Of a stretch of 64,000 nt of DNA, positions 21,382 to 31,333 are shown piece by piece. The stretch comes from Bartonella vinsonii subsp. arupensis OK-94-513 (GTDB taxonomy: Bacteria > Pseudomonadota > Alphaproteobacteria > Rhizobiales > Rhizobiaceae), in NCBI RefSeq assembly GCF_000278235.1, contig NZ_JH725037.1, positions 161,069-225,068 of the forward strand, given 5' to 3'. Each line of letters opens with the position of its first letter. Within the stretch, counting starts at the first letter, position 1. The notes beneath the pieces were generated by a model that was given only the letters and a program-made list of their open reading frames with translations, was not told the origin of the DNA and did no database searches. The translations under genes and the position numbers were made by a program.

Positions 21382-22263
21382 TTGTACGAATTTTTTCTGG
21401 CTCCCTTCATTGATTTCCATTTTATGCAAAGTGCCCTTCTTGGTTCAGTCTTGCTGTCTACCAGTGCTTGCCCTGTTGGTGTATTTTTGATGCTCCGCGG
21501 AATGAGTTTAATAGGAGATGCTATATCCCATGCCATTCTTCCTGGTGTTGCAGCTGCTTTTCTCTTTTGTGGATTCTCGCTCATATCTATGACTCTTGGC
21601 GGCATCTTAGCTGGTGTTATTGTTGCTTTAGCAACCGCGTTGATTTCACGAAATAGCTTTCAAAAAGAAGACGCATCAATGACCGTCTTTTATCTTATTG
21701 CACTCGCAGCAGGCGTCATTCTTGTTTCACTTAAAAATTCAGCGATTGATCTTCTTCATCTCTTATTTGGTTCAGTACTTGCACTTGATACACAAGCTCT
21801 TTTGCTCATCACCGTTATAATGCTAATTACAATGTGCAGTCTGTATATTTTCTGGCGCGCACTCGTATTAGAAAGCTTTGACCCTCTCTTTTTTAAGTCA
21901 CTTTCTCCACTGAGTAAATATGTTCATATATTACTACTCGGACTTGTTGTGCTGAATTTGGTTGGCGGTTTCCAATCACTAGGAACATTACTTTCTGTCG
22001 GCATTATGATGATTCCAGCTATTACAGCTCGTTTTTGGCTTTCGCGTCTAGGTCCCATCTGCATACTCTCTATTCTCTTAGGAATCATAGCGAGCATCTG
22101 TGGGCTATTGCTTTCTTTTCACCTGTCTCTTCCCTCTGGTCCTTCTATCATTATTGCCGCAGGGTTTATTTATCTTCTTTCCTGCTTAGTAAGTCCACGC
22201 GGCTTTATTGTGGCACGGTTTCCTCATCTCTTTTATACGTCCCTCTTCACCTTAAGGAAATAA
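21382..22263 (+). CDS. znuB: Zinc ABC transporter permease
   Basis: ZnuB is the membrane channel of the zinc importer. The 293-residue protein is strongly hydrophobic with about eight membrane segments and the family start FFLAPFIDFHFMQSALLGSVLLSTSACPVGVFLMLRGMSLIGDAISHAILPG as conserved features. The start is TTG at 21382, with AGGT overlapping the znuC stop about nine bases upstream; no ATG is suitably placed. The gap to znuC is three bases and to znuA one base, so the three are one transcript. Confidence 0.92.
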   Translation: MYEFFLAPFIDFHFMQSALLGSVLLSTSACPVGVFLMLRGMSLIGDAISHAILPGVAAAFLFCGFSLISMTLGGILAGVIVALATALISRNSFQKEDASMTVFYLIALAAGVILVSLKNSAIDLLHLLFGSVLALDTQALLLITVIMLITMCSLYIFWRALVLESFDPLFFKSLSPLSKYVHILLLGLVVLNLVGGFQSLGTLLSVGIMMIPAITARFWLSRLGPICILSILLGIIASICGLLLSFHLSLPSGPSIIIAAGFIYLLSCLVSPRGFIVARFPHLFYTSLFTLRK

Positions 22264-22264
22264 T

Positions 22265-23200
22265 GTGCCTAAACTTATTCAACAATTTTTTCTGCTTAGA
22301 ACTCTCTTATTGCTTGTATTGCTTGCCTTTTTTCCATTTTCTGCTTCTGCCCATAATAATATTAAAGTTGTCGTGAGCTTTTCTATTCTTGCAGATTTAG
22401 TAAAAAATGTAGGAGGAGATCATATTTCTATAACCACTCTTGTCGGCCGCAATGCGAACACCCACACCTATGAGCCTACCCCTCATGATGCCAAAATCCT
22501 TAGAAAAGCTCATATTATTTTCATCAACGGGCTTCATTTAGAAGGTTTCATTAACCGCCTTATCACAGCAAGTGATACAAAAGCGCTTCTTGTCGAAGTA
22601 AGTAACAATATTTCTCCTCTCGAAATTAAAAATAAAGAGCAGAGTGCAAAACAGCATCACCACCACAGCGATACTGATCCACATGCTTGGCAAACTATCC
22701 CGAATGTTGAAATCTATATCAAAAATATCGCTACTGCTTTTTGTAAAATCGATCAACAATCCTGTACAAGCTATAGAAAAAATTCTGAAGCCTACATCCA
22801 AAAGCTAAAAGCAACCCAAAAAATCCTTAAAACAAAGATTGCTACTATCCCCAAAGATAAGCGTGTTATTATCACATCTCATGATGCCTTTGGCTATTTT
22901 GCTCAAGAATACGACTTCATTATACTTGCACCTCAAAGTGCTTCAACAGAAACTGAAGCCACCGCAGCTGATGTTGCCAAACTTATTAAACAAATTAAAG
23001 CGAATAAAGCAGCCGCACTGTTTGTGGAAAACATTTCTAATCCTCGCCTTATAAAACAGATTTCAAGAGAAACAGGTTTGAAAATTGGTGGAACACTATA
23101 TTCCGATGCATTGTCGGACGAAAATGGGCCTGCTGCAACTTATCTCAATATGATGGAACATAATGTGAATACCATTATCGATGCGATCACAAAACACTAA
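22265..23200 (+). CDS. znuA: Periplasmic zinc-binding protein
   Basis: ZnuA captures zinc and delivers it to ZnuBC. The 311-residue protein has a signal peptide (LLLLVLLAFFPFSASA), the cluster-9 binding-protein fold (VVVSFSILADLVKNVGGD, NANTHTYEPTPHDAKIL), a short histidine-rich loop (KQHHHHSDTDPHAW) and conserved metal-binding His residues including TSHDAFGYFA. The GTG start at 22265 follows the znuB stop by one base with AAGGA inside the end of znuB. The histidine loop is shorter than in enterobacterial ZnuA. Confidence 0.94.
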   Translation: MPKLIQQFFLLRTLLLLVLLAFFPFSASAHNNIKVVVSFSILADLVKNVGGDHISITTLVGRNANTHTYEPTPHDAKILRKAHIIFINGLHLEGFINRLITASDTKALLVEVSNNISPLEIKNKEQSAKQHHHHSDTDPHAWQTIPNVEIYIKNIATAFCKIDQQSCTSYRKNSEAYIQKLKATQKILKTKIATIPKDKRVIITSHDAFGYFAQEYDFIILAPQSASTETEATAADVAKLIKQIKANKAAALFVENISNPRLIKQISRETGLKIGGTLYSDALSDENGPAATYLNMMEHNVNTIIDAITKH

Positions 23201-24232
23201 GATAAAGCTACAAAAGAACAGAAAAATGAGTAAAATCATAGCTGTTAGAATTTATACAATGTTACCAATCATGCTCAATCACTTTTCGGTACCGAAATAA
23301 TTTATGAATAGGAAATAATACCAAAGAAATGATAAAATAAACAAGATTATGGATGATTTTATTACTCTGTTGTACTTATAATGAAATTGGAAAAAACATA
23401 AACAATCCAACATGCTATAGTAATATTAATGGCAAACAATTTAAATGATACGATCATTAAAGTGTTTTTTATTTTAGTTTCTTAAGTCTTGATTTTAAAA
23501 GTTTACGAGTTATCCGTCAAACAAGTGTTAGCAAAATAAATTAGCGTAATGATACATTTTTTAAAATTGTTCTTCACCCCTAAAACTAACATCACCTGCA
23601 TGAATAAGTTCTTCATTTTTCCTATAGAAACTCTTCATAAATCGTGATTCAAGCTACTTTGATTATAGACCAAGAATACTGATAACACCCAAAAATAATT
23701 TCCTTCATTCTAAGTGTCAAAACTTGCTAGGCAGCTTCCAAAACATAAATACAAAGCATAATTTTGTGAACCCTTTAAGAGTGTAAGAAAGCAATAACTT
23801 CTCAATAAATGAAAAATCTCCATTGGGAGGCATTCACACAATTGGAATATAAAAAAATCTCCCGAAATTATCGCGCCCAAAATATAAGGTCAAGAATACA
23901 AAAACTAAAACGCTCTCTCGAAAAAAGTAAATTCAAATACCGCCATAGCTATAACTGAATGACATTTATTGTCTGTATCCTTCACTCTTCTCTTCTGCTT
24001 TTCTCATTTAAGCCATTTGGATTTTTTCAGATGTTTACAAGATAGGACCTGTCAACTCAAGATAACTCTCACAAAGGAAAAATGCGGATATCAACAAATT
24101 CGTTTGACCTTTTGATGGTTCCTGTTTAAATGAATCAACATATTTCTGAAATAAAATTGTCGTGGCGTATTCATGTGTAATACTATAAATCTAGGTGAAA
24201 CCTGTGTTCTATCACTTCAGAAAGGGGGAACC
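23201..24232. other. Long non-coding gap between znu and ugp
   Basis: About 1 kb of AT-rich DNA shows no credible gene. A 15-codon frame at 24082 (MRISTNSFDLLMVPV) has a good AAAGGA site but overlaps the promoter candidate at 24104-24132. The rest may be decayed sequence. Confidence 0.5.
24104..24132 (+). promoter_or_regulatory. Promoter candidate for ugpBAEC
   Basis: TTGACC at 24104-24109, a 17-base spacer and TAAATG at 24127-24132 lie 100 bases before ugpB. I could not identify a Pho box of the CTGTCAT-type direct repeats here. Confidence 0.4.
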
Positions 24233-25558
24233 ATGAGTCGTTTTTATCTTTCTATAACAGCATTTATGGCTGCTATCAGCATGGCGACTGCAAGTTTTGC
24301 ACAAACAAAAATTAGCTTTTGGCATTCTATGAGCGGTGAGTTAGGAAAACAAACAGAGCGTCTCATTAACGACTTTAATGCCAGTCAGTCTGATTACAAA
24401 GTTGTTCCTTCATTTCGTGGTGAATATGAGGAAGGTATGGTTGCGCTCATTTCAGCATTTCGTGGAAAGCAACAACCGGTCCTTGCCCAAATCTATGAAA
24501 TTGGTACTGGAACCATGATGGCCGCCAAAGGCGCCGTTTATCCGATTTATCAACTTATGGCTGATACGAAACAAGAATTCGATCCTGCTGATTATTTGCC
24601 TGCTATCAGTGGTTATTATTCTGATGTTCAGGGACGGATGCTTTCTATGCCGTTCAACGCTTCAACCCCAATCCTTTATTATAATAAAGATATCTTTAAA
24701 AAAGCAGGTCTTGATCCAAACCAACCGCCTAAAACATGGCAAGATATAGAAAACTTCTCCCAAAAAATTCTTGAAACTAAAGCGGCGAGTTGTGGCTTTA
24801 CAATGTCTTATGCATCTCAATGGATTGGTATAGAAAATTTTTCAGCATTGCACAATGTGCCTTTTGGAACAAAAGAAAATGGTTTTAATGGGCTTGATTC
24901 AAAACTCACCTTTAATGGTCCTCTCCAAGTGCGTATGTGGACAGACCTTAAAAGATGGTCTGATCAAGGCATTTTTCGCTATGGAGGTCCAGCTGGAGCA
25001 TTAGATGCAACACCCATGTTTATGACACAAAATTGCGCTATCTTTATGCAATCTTCAGGATCTCGTGCAGGAATTCTTTCCGAAGCGCAATTCAATGTTG
25101 GATTTGGTCAGCTCCCTTATTATGGTGATGTAGAAGGTGCTCCACAAAATTCCATTATTGGTGGTGCCTCTATTTGGGTTCTAAGAGGTCATACCCCTGA
25201 AGAATATGCTGGTGCAGCCGCTTTTCTTAAATATCTCTCGAGAGCAGATAATCAAGCTAAATGGCACCAGATCACAGGTTATCTTCCCACAACAAAGGCT
25301 GCTTATGAATTAAGCAAAAAACAGCATTATTATGATAAAAATGCTGGTGCGGATATTGCTATTAAACAGATCACTCTCAACCCACCAACTGCTAATTCAA
25401 AGGGTATAAGATTTGGTAATTTACCACAAATTCGCTCCATTCTTGATCAGGAATTAGAAGCTGTCCTTAGCGGATCAAAAACACCAAAAGATGGATTAGA
25501 TGCAACCGTTGAACGTGGTAATAAGCTTTTACGTGAATTTGAAAAAGCCAATCGTTAA
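24233..25558 (+). CDS. ugpB: Glycerol-3-phosphate/glycerophosphodiester-binding protein
   Basis: UgpB is the periplasmic receptor of the glycerol-3-phosphate ABC importer. The 441-residue protein has a signal peptide (FYLSITAFMAAISMATASFAQ) and near-identity of motif order with E. coli UgpB: ISFWHSMSGELGKQ, FNASTPILYYNKDIFKKAGLDP, NSIIGGASIWVL, WHQITGYLPTTKAAYE, TVERGNKLLREFE. The start ATG 24233 follows AAGGGGG at 24222-24228; the frame runs 20 codons further upstream without a ribosome site. It heads ugpBAEC, and a convergent ugpQ downstream completes the pathway. Confidence 0.95.
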   Translation: MSRFYLSITAFMAAISMATASFAQTKISFWHSMSGELGKQTERLINDFNASQSDYKVVPSFRGEYEEGMVALISAFRGKQQPVLAQIYEIGTGTMMAAKGAVYPIYQLMADTKQEFDPADYLPAISGYYSDVQGRMLSMPFNASTPILYYNKDIFKKAGLDPNQPPKTWQDIENFSQKILETKAASCGFTMSYASQWIGIENFSALHNVPFGTKENGFNGLDSKLTFNGPLQVRMWTDLKRWSDQGIFRYGGPAGALDATPMFMTQNCAIFMQSSGSRAGILSEAQFNVGFGQLPYYGDVEGAPQNSIIGGASIWVLRGHTPEEYAGAAAFLKYLSRADNQAKWHQITGYLPTTKAAYELSKKQHYYDKNAGADIAIKQITLNPPTANSKGIRFGNLPQIRSILDQELEAVLSGSKTPKDGLDATVERGNKLLREFEKANR

Positions 25559-25664
25559 GGTTTTACTATCATCATTAGATATCAAAATTTAACCAAACAG
25601 TTAAGTCCTTTTAGTTCTTTTTTGTTCACCTTTCTAAAGTCTCTGTATTTAAAGAGCCCAACGA

Positions 25665-26549
25665 ATGCAAGAAAAACACGCATATTTCAAAAATAGTCTA
25701 CTCTCTTATGGGCTGCTTTTTCCTCAGCTCCTTGTGACTTTTTTGTTTTTCTTTTGGCCTGCTGCTCAAGCAATAAAATCCTCTTTCGAGCGTGAAGATC
25801 CTTTTGGATTTACAACAACTTTTATTGGTTTTGAAAATTATGTGACAATCCTCTCTGATCCTGCTTATTTGAAATCACTTCTCACAACTGCAGTCTTTTC
25901 TATTTCGGTCACTGTTGTTTCAATGTCGATATCACTTCTTTTAGCTGTCTGTGTTGATCGCGTCATCCGTGCAAAAAAGGCCTACACAACACTTTTACTC
26001 TGGCCTTATGCCGTTGCTCCAGTATTGGCAGGTATCTTATGGTTATTTATCTTTCATCCAACCATTGGAGTTATCCCTTTTCTTTTGGAGAAAATAGGTA
26101 TTATATGGAATTATCGTATTAATGGCATTCAAGCAATGATCCTTATCGTGATTGCAGCCAGTTGGAAACAGATCTCCTATAATTTTCTCTTTTTTCTTGC
26201 AGGCCTCCAATCTGTTCCACGTTCCCAAATAGAAGCAGCAGCAATTGATGGTGCTGGCCCTTTTAAACGATTTTGGACCGTAGTTTTTCCACAAATTTCG
26301 CCGACAACATTTTTTCTTCTCATCGTCAATATTCATTATGTTATGTTTGATACATTCGGTATTATTGATAATATTACCTCTGGAGGTCCTGCGCGGGCAA
26401 CAAGTACTCTCGTTTACAAAGTGTATGACGATGGTTTTAAAAATCAAATAATCGGTGCATCAGCAGCACAATCAACAATGTTGATGTTGATGGTTATTGT
26501 TTTAACGTTTATTCAGTTTCGCTGGATTGAACGTCGCGTACAATATTAG
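25665..26549 (+). CDS. ugpA: Glycerol-3-phosphate ABC transporter permease UgpA
   Basis: This 294-residue inner-membrane protein has about six membrane segments and the MalF-type EAA loop (EAAAIDGAGPFKRFWTVVFPQISP) that contacts the ATPase. The N-terminus (SYGLLFPQLLVTFLFFFWPAAQAI) is typical of UgpA. It starts 106 bases after ugpB and ends ten bases before ugpE. Substrate assignment follows the operon and UgpB. Confidence 0.94.
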   Translation: MQEKHAYFKNSLLSYGLLFPQLLVTFLFFFWPAAQAIKSSFEREDPFGFTTTFIGFENYVTILSDPAYLKSLLTTAVFSISVTVVSMSISLLLAVCVDRVIRAKKAYTTLLLWPYAVAPVLAGILWLFIFHPTIGVIPFLLEKIGIIWNYRINGIQAMILIVIAASWKQISYNFLFFLAGLQSVPRSQIEAAAIDGAGPFKRFWTVVFPQISPTTFFLLIVNIHYVMFDTFGIIDNITSGGPARATSTLVYKVYDDGFKNQIIGASAAQSTMLMLMVIVLTFIQFRWIERRVQY

Positions 26550-26559
26550 GAAGCGAATT

Positions 26560-27411
26560 ATGGTTGAAAAGCGCCCTATTTTAAAATTTCTAACTCATCT
26601 TGTTCTTATTGTTGGTATTATTATTATTTGCTTTCCAGTTTATGTTGCTATCATTGCATCAACCCATAGCTCAGCAGCATTTAGCTCAGGAACACTTCCT
26701 CTTTTACCGGGAAAATATGCTATAGAAAATTATAAAACAATCTTTGGTGATGGGCTTGTGCAGCTCGGACTTCCAAATCTCTGGCCTCTTTTAATGAATT
26801 CGCTCATTATGGCGCTTGGTATTAGTATTGGAAAAATTATTATTTCCCTCTTATCTGCTTATGCAATTGTTTATATGCGTTTTCCTTTCCGAAAAACTGC
26901 TTTTGCCCTTATCTTTGTCACTTTGATGCTTCCCGTTGAAGTTCGTATTATTCCAACATACGCAGTCGTTGCACAATTAGGTATGATAAATACCTATGGT
27001 GGAATGATTATTCCACTTATTGCATCTGCAACTGCTACATTTTTATTTCGTCAGTTTTTTTTAACTGTTCCTGATGAACTCTTAGAAGCTGCTCGTGTTG
27101 ATGGTGCAGGACCATTTAAATTTTTTAAAGATATTCTTCTCCCTCTCAGCAAAAGTAATATTGCCGCTTTATTTATCATTATGTTTATTTATGGATGGAT
27201 ACAGTATCTCTGGCCTCTTATCGTCACAACTGATCAGAACCATCAAACTATTCTTATTATTCTTAAACAACTTATCGTAGAATCACTTCAGCATGATCCT
27301 CAATGGAATATCCTCATGGCAGTATCGGTCGTTGCCATGGTGCCGCCTGTCCTTGTCGTCATCTGCATGCAGCGGCTTTTTATCAAAGGCCTTATTGAAA
27401 CGGAGAAATAA
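26560..27411 (+). CDS. ugpE: Glycerol-3-phosphate ABC transporter permease UgpE
   Basis: UgpE is the second permease subunit. The 283-residue protein has six predicted membrane segments, the EAA loop [23 protein letters not shown], and [23 protein letters not shown] in the family position. The start is ATG 26560, preceded by AGGAAG; an upstream ATG at 26527 lies inside ugpA and has no ribosome site. The stop is two bases from the ugpC start. Confidence 0.94.
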   Translation: MVEKRPILKFLTHLVLIVGIIIICFPVYVAIIASTHSSAAFSSGTLPLLPGKYAIENYKTIFGDGLVQLGLPNLWPLLMNSLIMALGISIGKIIISLLSAYAIVYMRFPFRKTAFALIFVTLMLPVEVRIIPTYAVVAQLGMINTYGGMIIPLIASATATFLFRQFFLTVPDELLEAARVDGAGPFKFFKDILLPLSKSNIAALFIIMFIYGWIQYLWPLIVTTDQNHQTILIILKQLIVESLQHDPQWNILMAVSVVAMVPPVLVVICMQRLFIKGLIETEK

Positions 27412-27413
27412 TT

Positions 27414-28460
27414 GTGGCCACAATCCGGTTATCGAATATAAAAAAACAGTATGAAAACGGCATTCTGGTCATTGACGATTTAAACCTAACTGTTGCCGAT
27501 AGTGAGCTTCTTGTCCTTGTTGGTCCTTCAGGATGTGGAAAATCAACTCTGTTACGCATCATTGCAGGACTTGAACAAGTCACTTCAGGTGAACTCTCTA
27601 TTGATAACGAGTGTATCAATGAGCGTGAGCCAGCCGATCGCGATATTGCTATGGTTTTTCAAAATTATGCGCTTTATCCCCATATGACAGTTCGTGGAAA
27701 CTTAGAATATGGTCTTAAAAATCGTAAAACACCTAAAGATGAAATTAATAGACGTATCACACACGCTGCAAAACTGTTGCAAATAGAGCCATTTCTTGAT
27801 CGTAAACCACGACAATTATCAGGAGGACAACGGCAGCGTGTTGCAATGGGGCGTGTGATTGTTCGTCAACCACGTGTCTTTCTCTTTGATGAACCTCTCT
27901 CAAATCTTGATGCAAAATTGCGTGCACAAATGTGTATTGAAATAAAAACACTCCAACGTTCATTGGGTACAACGAGCCTCTATGTTACCCATGATCAACT
28001 AGAAGCGATGACACTGGCTGATAGAATCGTTGTCATGAATAAAGGGGCTATCGAGCAAATTGGAACGCCAATGGAAATTTACGACTGTCCAGCAACAACG
28101 TTTGTTGCTGATTTTATTGGTTCTCCTCCTATGAACTTTCTTGATCGCCATATCTTAGAACAGCACTTAGGTCATTCATTGTCTTATAGTAAAGAAACTG
28201 ATCTTTTGGCCTTCAGACCAGAAATAATCTTGCTGGGAGAACATCCAGATCAAGGGCCTGTCTTTCACACACAAATTGAACTTATCAAGCCTGTCGGGAC
28301 AGGTTGCCATGTTGTAACACGATGGAATGGCAACATTTTTACCACTGAAATAAAAGAGCGTCTCACAAATGACTATGGTAACAAGCTAAGCTTCACTGTT
28401 GCTTATCAAAACTTTCATACTTTTAATAAAACCACTGGAAAACGCACAAATGATCAGTAA
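27414..28460 (+). CDS. ugpC: Glycerol-3-phosphate ABC transporter ATPase
   Basis: UgpC energises the transporter. The 348-residue protein has Walker [15 protein letters not shown], signature [16 protein letters not shown], Walker [17 protein letters not shown] and the switch [15 protein letters not shown], followed by a C-terminal TOBE-like regulatory domain (about residues 240-340). The GTG start at 27414 follows GGAG in the end of ugpE. It is the last gene of ugpBAEC. Confidence 0.94.
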   Translation: MATIRLSNIKKQYENGILVIDDLNLTVADSELLVLVGPSGCGKSTLLRIIAGLEQVTSGELSIDNECINEREPADRDIAMVFQNYALYPHMTVRGNLEYGLKNRKTPKDEINRRITHAAKLLQIEPFLDRKPRQLSGGQRQRVAMGRVIVRQPRVFLFDEPLSNLDAKLRAQMCIEIKTLQRSLGTTSLYVTHDQLEAMTLADRIVVMNKGAIEQIGTPMEIYDCPATTFVADFIGSPPMNFLDRHILEQHLGHSLSYSKETDLLAFRPEIILLGEHPDQGPVFHTQIELIKPVGTGCHVVTRWNGNIFTTEIKERLTNDYGNKLSFTVAYQNFHTFNKTTGKRTNDQ

Positions 28461-28705
28461 ATAGAATGAGAGCTTTGATCTTATAAGCTACATTCAGTAA
28501 ATGTTGCTGTTCTCCTCTTAACCTTATTTGTTAGGAAGAAGAACTCTTTTGTATGATAGAAATATATTTTGATAGAAAGATTTGTACTCAGTGAGAAGAA
28601 GGGCGATTAAGAAGAAATACGCGATAATTCATTGTTTTTATACATATTTTTACCATTCAGTGAGAATTTCGTCAAAATCGATTTTGATACCCAAAAGTCA
28701 TGACA

Positions 28706-28733
28706 AACGACAAAAGGCATGCCTTTTATCGTT
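28706..28733 (-). terminator. Hairpin at the 3' end of ugpQ
   Basis: AAAAGGCATGCCTTTT (28712-28727) is a perfect 16-base palindrome, extended by further pairs on each side with one mismatch. The ugpQ stop codon at 28726-28728 lies inside it. A second palindrome TCAAAATCGATTTTGA is at 28672-28687. With ugpC converging from the left, either could end transcription from both sides, although neither has a long T-run. Confidence 0.5.
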
Positions 28734-29448
28734 GTGTACGCAATTGTAAAGCCAAATCGGGTTGATCTGTTGTAATATAATGTACAGGCATATCAAGCCA
28801 ATGCGATAACCGAGCCTGCCCATTGATTGTCCATACCCCCACAGTAAAACCAACATCAAGCGCAGCTTCAATAAAGTCCCGTGAGACAATGGAGCCATAT
28901 AAACTCAGGTCAGAATACCCCCTTTTTTTCCACTCAGAAAAATGATGGTACATATCACCTTCAAAGCTATCAATACATGGGCCAGATGTGATTCCTGCTT
29001 CAATAAAAGGATGAAGACTTGCAGGATCGAAACTGATTGCAGAAACCCGTTCTGCTAAATTTCGACTTTTTATTAACGCAAGCGCTTTTTTGGATAAAAT
29101 CGTTTCACGCTCAATTTCACCGCATGTTTTAATTTCAAGATGCAATGCAACATTGGTTGGTACTAAAAGATCAAGCAACTCTTCTAATAAAGGAGGAGCT
29201 TCGCTACTTCCTTTGATGCAAAGTTGTTTGCGTGTTTCGTTATCAATATCATGAATATATCCTGGTTTGCCAACCAATTGTTCTAGACGAAAATCATGAA
29301 ATACAACCACTTCACCACTTTTAAGCAGATGAACATCACACTCAATCTCATCAACTCCCAATGCAATTGCATGACGAAATGCTGAGAGCGTATTTTCAGG
29401 ATAAAGATGGGCTCCACCACGATGTGCAACAATTTTTTTCTCAGACAT
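28726..29448 (-). CDS. ugpQ: Glycerophosphodiester phosphodiesterase
   Basis: UgpQ hydrolyses glycerophosphodiesters, released from phospholipids, to glycerol-3-phosphate and an alcohol. The roughly 240-residue protein has the GDPD signature: VAHRGGAHLYPENTLSAF (catalytic His and Glu), DEIECDVHLLKSGEVVVFHDF (metal and catalytic residues), and HLEIKT. There is no signal peptide, so it acts in the cytoplasm on imported substrate. The start is ATG 29448 (MSEKKIVAH); a GTG at 29460 is also in frame. It is convergent with ugpBAEC, matching the pathway. Confidence 0.92.
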   Translation of the reverse strand: MSEKKIVAHRGGAHLYPENTLSAFRHAIALGVDEIECDVHLLKSGEVVVFHDFRLEQLVGKPGYIHDIDNETRKQLCIKGSSEAPPLLEELLDLLVPTNVALHLEIKTCGEIERETILSKKALALIKSRNLAERVSAISFDPASLHPFIEAGITSGPCIDSFEGDMYHHFSEWKKRGYSDLSLYGSIVSRDFIEAALDVGFTVGVWTINGQARLSHWLDMPVHYITTDQPDLALQLRTQR

Positions 29449-29643
29449 ACAAAACTTCACACTTCTTATTTTTAAACAATACCGGTCTCACTTTTAAACA
29501 ATATTGGCCTATACAAAATCAGATCATAATTTCTAAAAATCATTCTAAACAATAATTTTTTAAAAAATTTCTTCTGCTGCATATTTTCTCGAATATCAAA
29601 TTTTAAACAATACTCTCTTTAAAAGGTTTGAACTTTATTTCAA

Positions 29644-31200
29644 TCATTCCCATTCAATCGTACCAGGAGGTTTTGAAGTTACATCATACACGACACGATT
29701 AATCCCCCTTACTTCATTAATGATGCGTGCCGCTGTTTTGCTTAAAAACTCCATATTATAGGGATAAAAGTCAGCGGTCATTCCATCTACAGATGTAACC
29801 GCACGAAGAGCACAAACAAATTCATAAGTGCGCCCATCACCCATCACACCAACAGTCTGAACAGGAAGAAGAACAGCAAAAGCCTGCCAAATTTCGTCAT
29901 AAAGGCCAGCTTTACGGATTTCCTCAAGGTAAATGGCATCTGCCTCACGTAAAATTTCTAATTTTTCACGTGTCACTGCACCTGGACACCGAATTGCAAG
30001 ACCGGGACCTGGGAAAGGATGACGGCCAATAAACTGTTCAGGTAATCCTAATTCCCGCCCTAGTGAACGGACTTCATCTTTAAAGAGCTCACGCAACGGC
30101 TCTACAAGTTTCATATTCATCCGTTCCGGTAATCCGCCTACATTATGGTGACTTTTAATGGTAACTGAATCACCAACTACTGAAACACTCTCAATGACAT
30201 CTGGATAAAGCGTGCCCTGCGCTAAAAATTCTGCGCCTCCAATCTTTTTAGTTTCCTCTTCAAAAACTTCAATAAAAAGGCGGCCAATCGTTTTACGCTT
30301 TTTCTCTGGATCTGTTTCCCCTTCTAGAGCATCAATAAACATATTGGCAGCATTCACATGAATAAGCTCTATATTATAATGATCTCGGAACAATGTAAGA
30401 ACTTCTTCAGCCTCATTTTTACGCATCAACCCATGGTCTACTAAAATACATGTTAGTTGATCTCCTATTGCTTCATGAAGGAGTACCGCCACAACTGATG
30501 AATCTACACCACCTGAAAGACCACAGATTACACGGTTTTTTCCTACTTTTTGTCGTATCGTAGCAATTGCTTGCTCACGATAAGAAGCCATTGACCAATC
30601 ACCTTTAAGACCAGAGATTTTAAAAACAAAATTTTGCAAAAGCTTTGTACCATCCGGTGTATGAATAACTTCAGGATGAAACTGCACTGCGTAAAGGCGT
30701 CTTTTTTCATCGGCAATAGCAGCATAGGGAGCGCCTTTTGAGGTTCCTATTACACGAAAACCTTCTGGTAAAACCGTCACACGGTCCCCATGACTCATCC
30801 ATACTTGGTAACAAGAACCTCTTTCCCACACACCATCAAAAAGTGCACTCTCTTCCTGCACTTCCAAAAAAGCACGCCCAAATTCACGCTCATATCCAGC
30901 TTCAACTTTTCCCCCAAGCTGAACACACATGACTTGTTCGCCATAACAAATACCAAGAATTGGAACACCAATTTCAAAAATTTCCATTGGAACACGCGGC
31001 GAACCATCATCAATAACTGAATAAGGACTCCCCGATAAAATAACAGCTTTAGGCACTGTCCGTTTTATGCCTTCTAAAGCCAATTGAAACGGAACAATTT
31101 CACAATAGATACCCATTGCCCGCACCCGACGTGCGATAAGTTGTGTAACTTGTGAACCAAAATCAATAATAAGAACGGTGTCTGGATGTGAGATGTTCAT
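29644..31200 (-). CDS. guaA: GMP synthase (glutamine-hydrolysing)
   Basis: GuaA converts XMP to GMP using glutamine and ATP. The class I glutamine amidotransferase domain occupies about residues 8-195 ([15 protein letters not shown] with the nucleophilic Cys; QFHPEV), the ATP pyrophosphatase domain follows ([19 protein letters not shown]), and the C-terminal dimerisation domain ends KPPGTIEWE. The start is placed at ATG 31200 ([17 protein letters not shown]), matching family length at 518 residues; the 26 upstream codons are non-homologous. No clear Shine-Dalgarno precedes it. guaB lies nearby. Confidence 0.96.
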   Translation of the reverse strand: MNISHPDTVLIIDFGSQVTQLIARRVRAMGIYCEIVPFQLALEGIKRTVPKAVILSGSPYSVIDDGSPRVPMEIFEIGVPILGICYGEQVMCVQLGGKVEAGYEREFGRAFLEVQEESALFDGVWERGSCYQVWMSHGDRVTVLPEGFRVIGTSKGAPYAAIADEKRRLYAVQFHPEVIHTPDGTKLLQNFVFKISGLKGDWSMASYREQAIATIRQKVGKNRVICGLSGGVDSSVVAVLLHEAIGDQLTCILVDHGLMRKNEAEEVLTLFRDHYNIELIHVNAANMFIDALEGETDPEKKRKTIGRLFIEVFEEETKKIGGAEFLAQGTLYPDVIESVSVVGDSVTIKSHHNVGGLPERMNMKLVEPLRELFKDEVRSLGRELGLPEQFIGRHPFPGPGLAIRCPGAVTREKLEILREADAIYLEEIRKAGLYDEIWQAFAVLLPVQTVGVMGDGRTYEFVCALRAVTSVDGMTADFYPYNMEFLSKTAARIINEVRGINRVVYDVTSKPPGTIEWE

Positions 31201-31333
31201 AAAAAACCAATCAATAATTGTAAAAAAGAACCAATGTGATTTATTATTCAATCTTTCTTTTTTCACAAGCCTATTCACTTGAGAAAAAAGTTTTTCTCGT
31301 AAAATTTAAGATAAAAAATGCGAAAAATATGTC

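Noticed and set aside
24040-24080. Pho box upstream of ugpB (CTGTCAACTCAAGATAACTCT)
   Set aside because: Only one half resembles CTGTCAT and the 11-base direct repeat is not convincing.
24082-24129. 15-codon leader peptide with AAAGGA upstream of ugpB
   Set aside because: It overlaps the better promoter candidate and has no regulatory codon pattern; likely chance.
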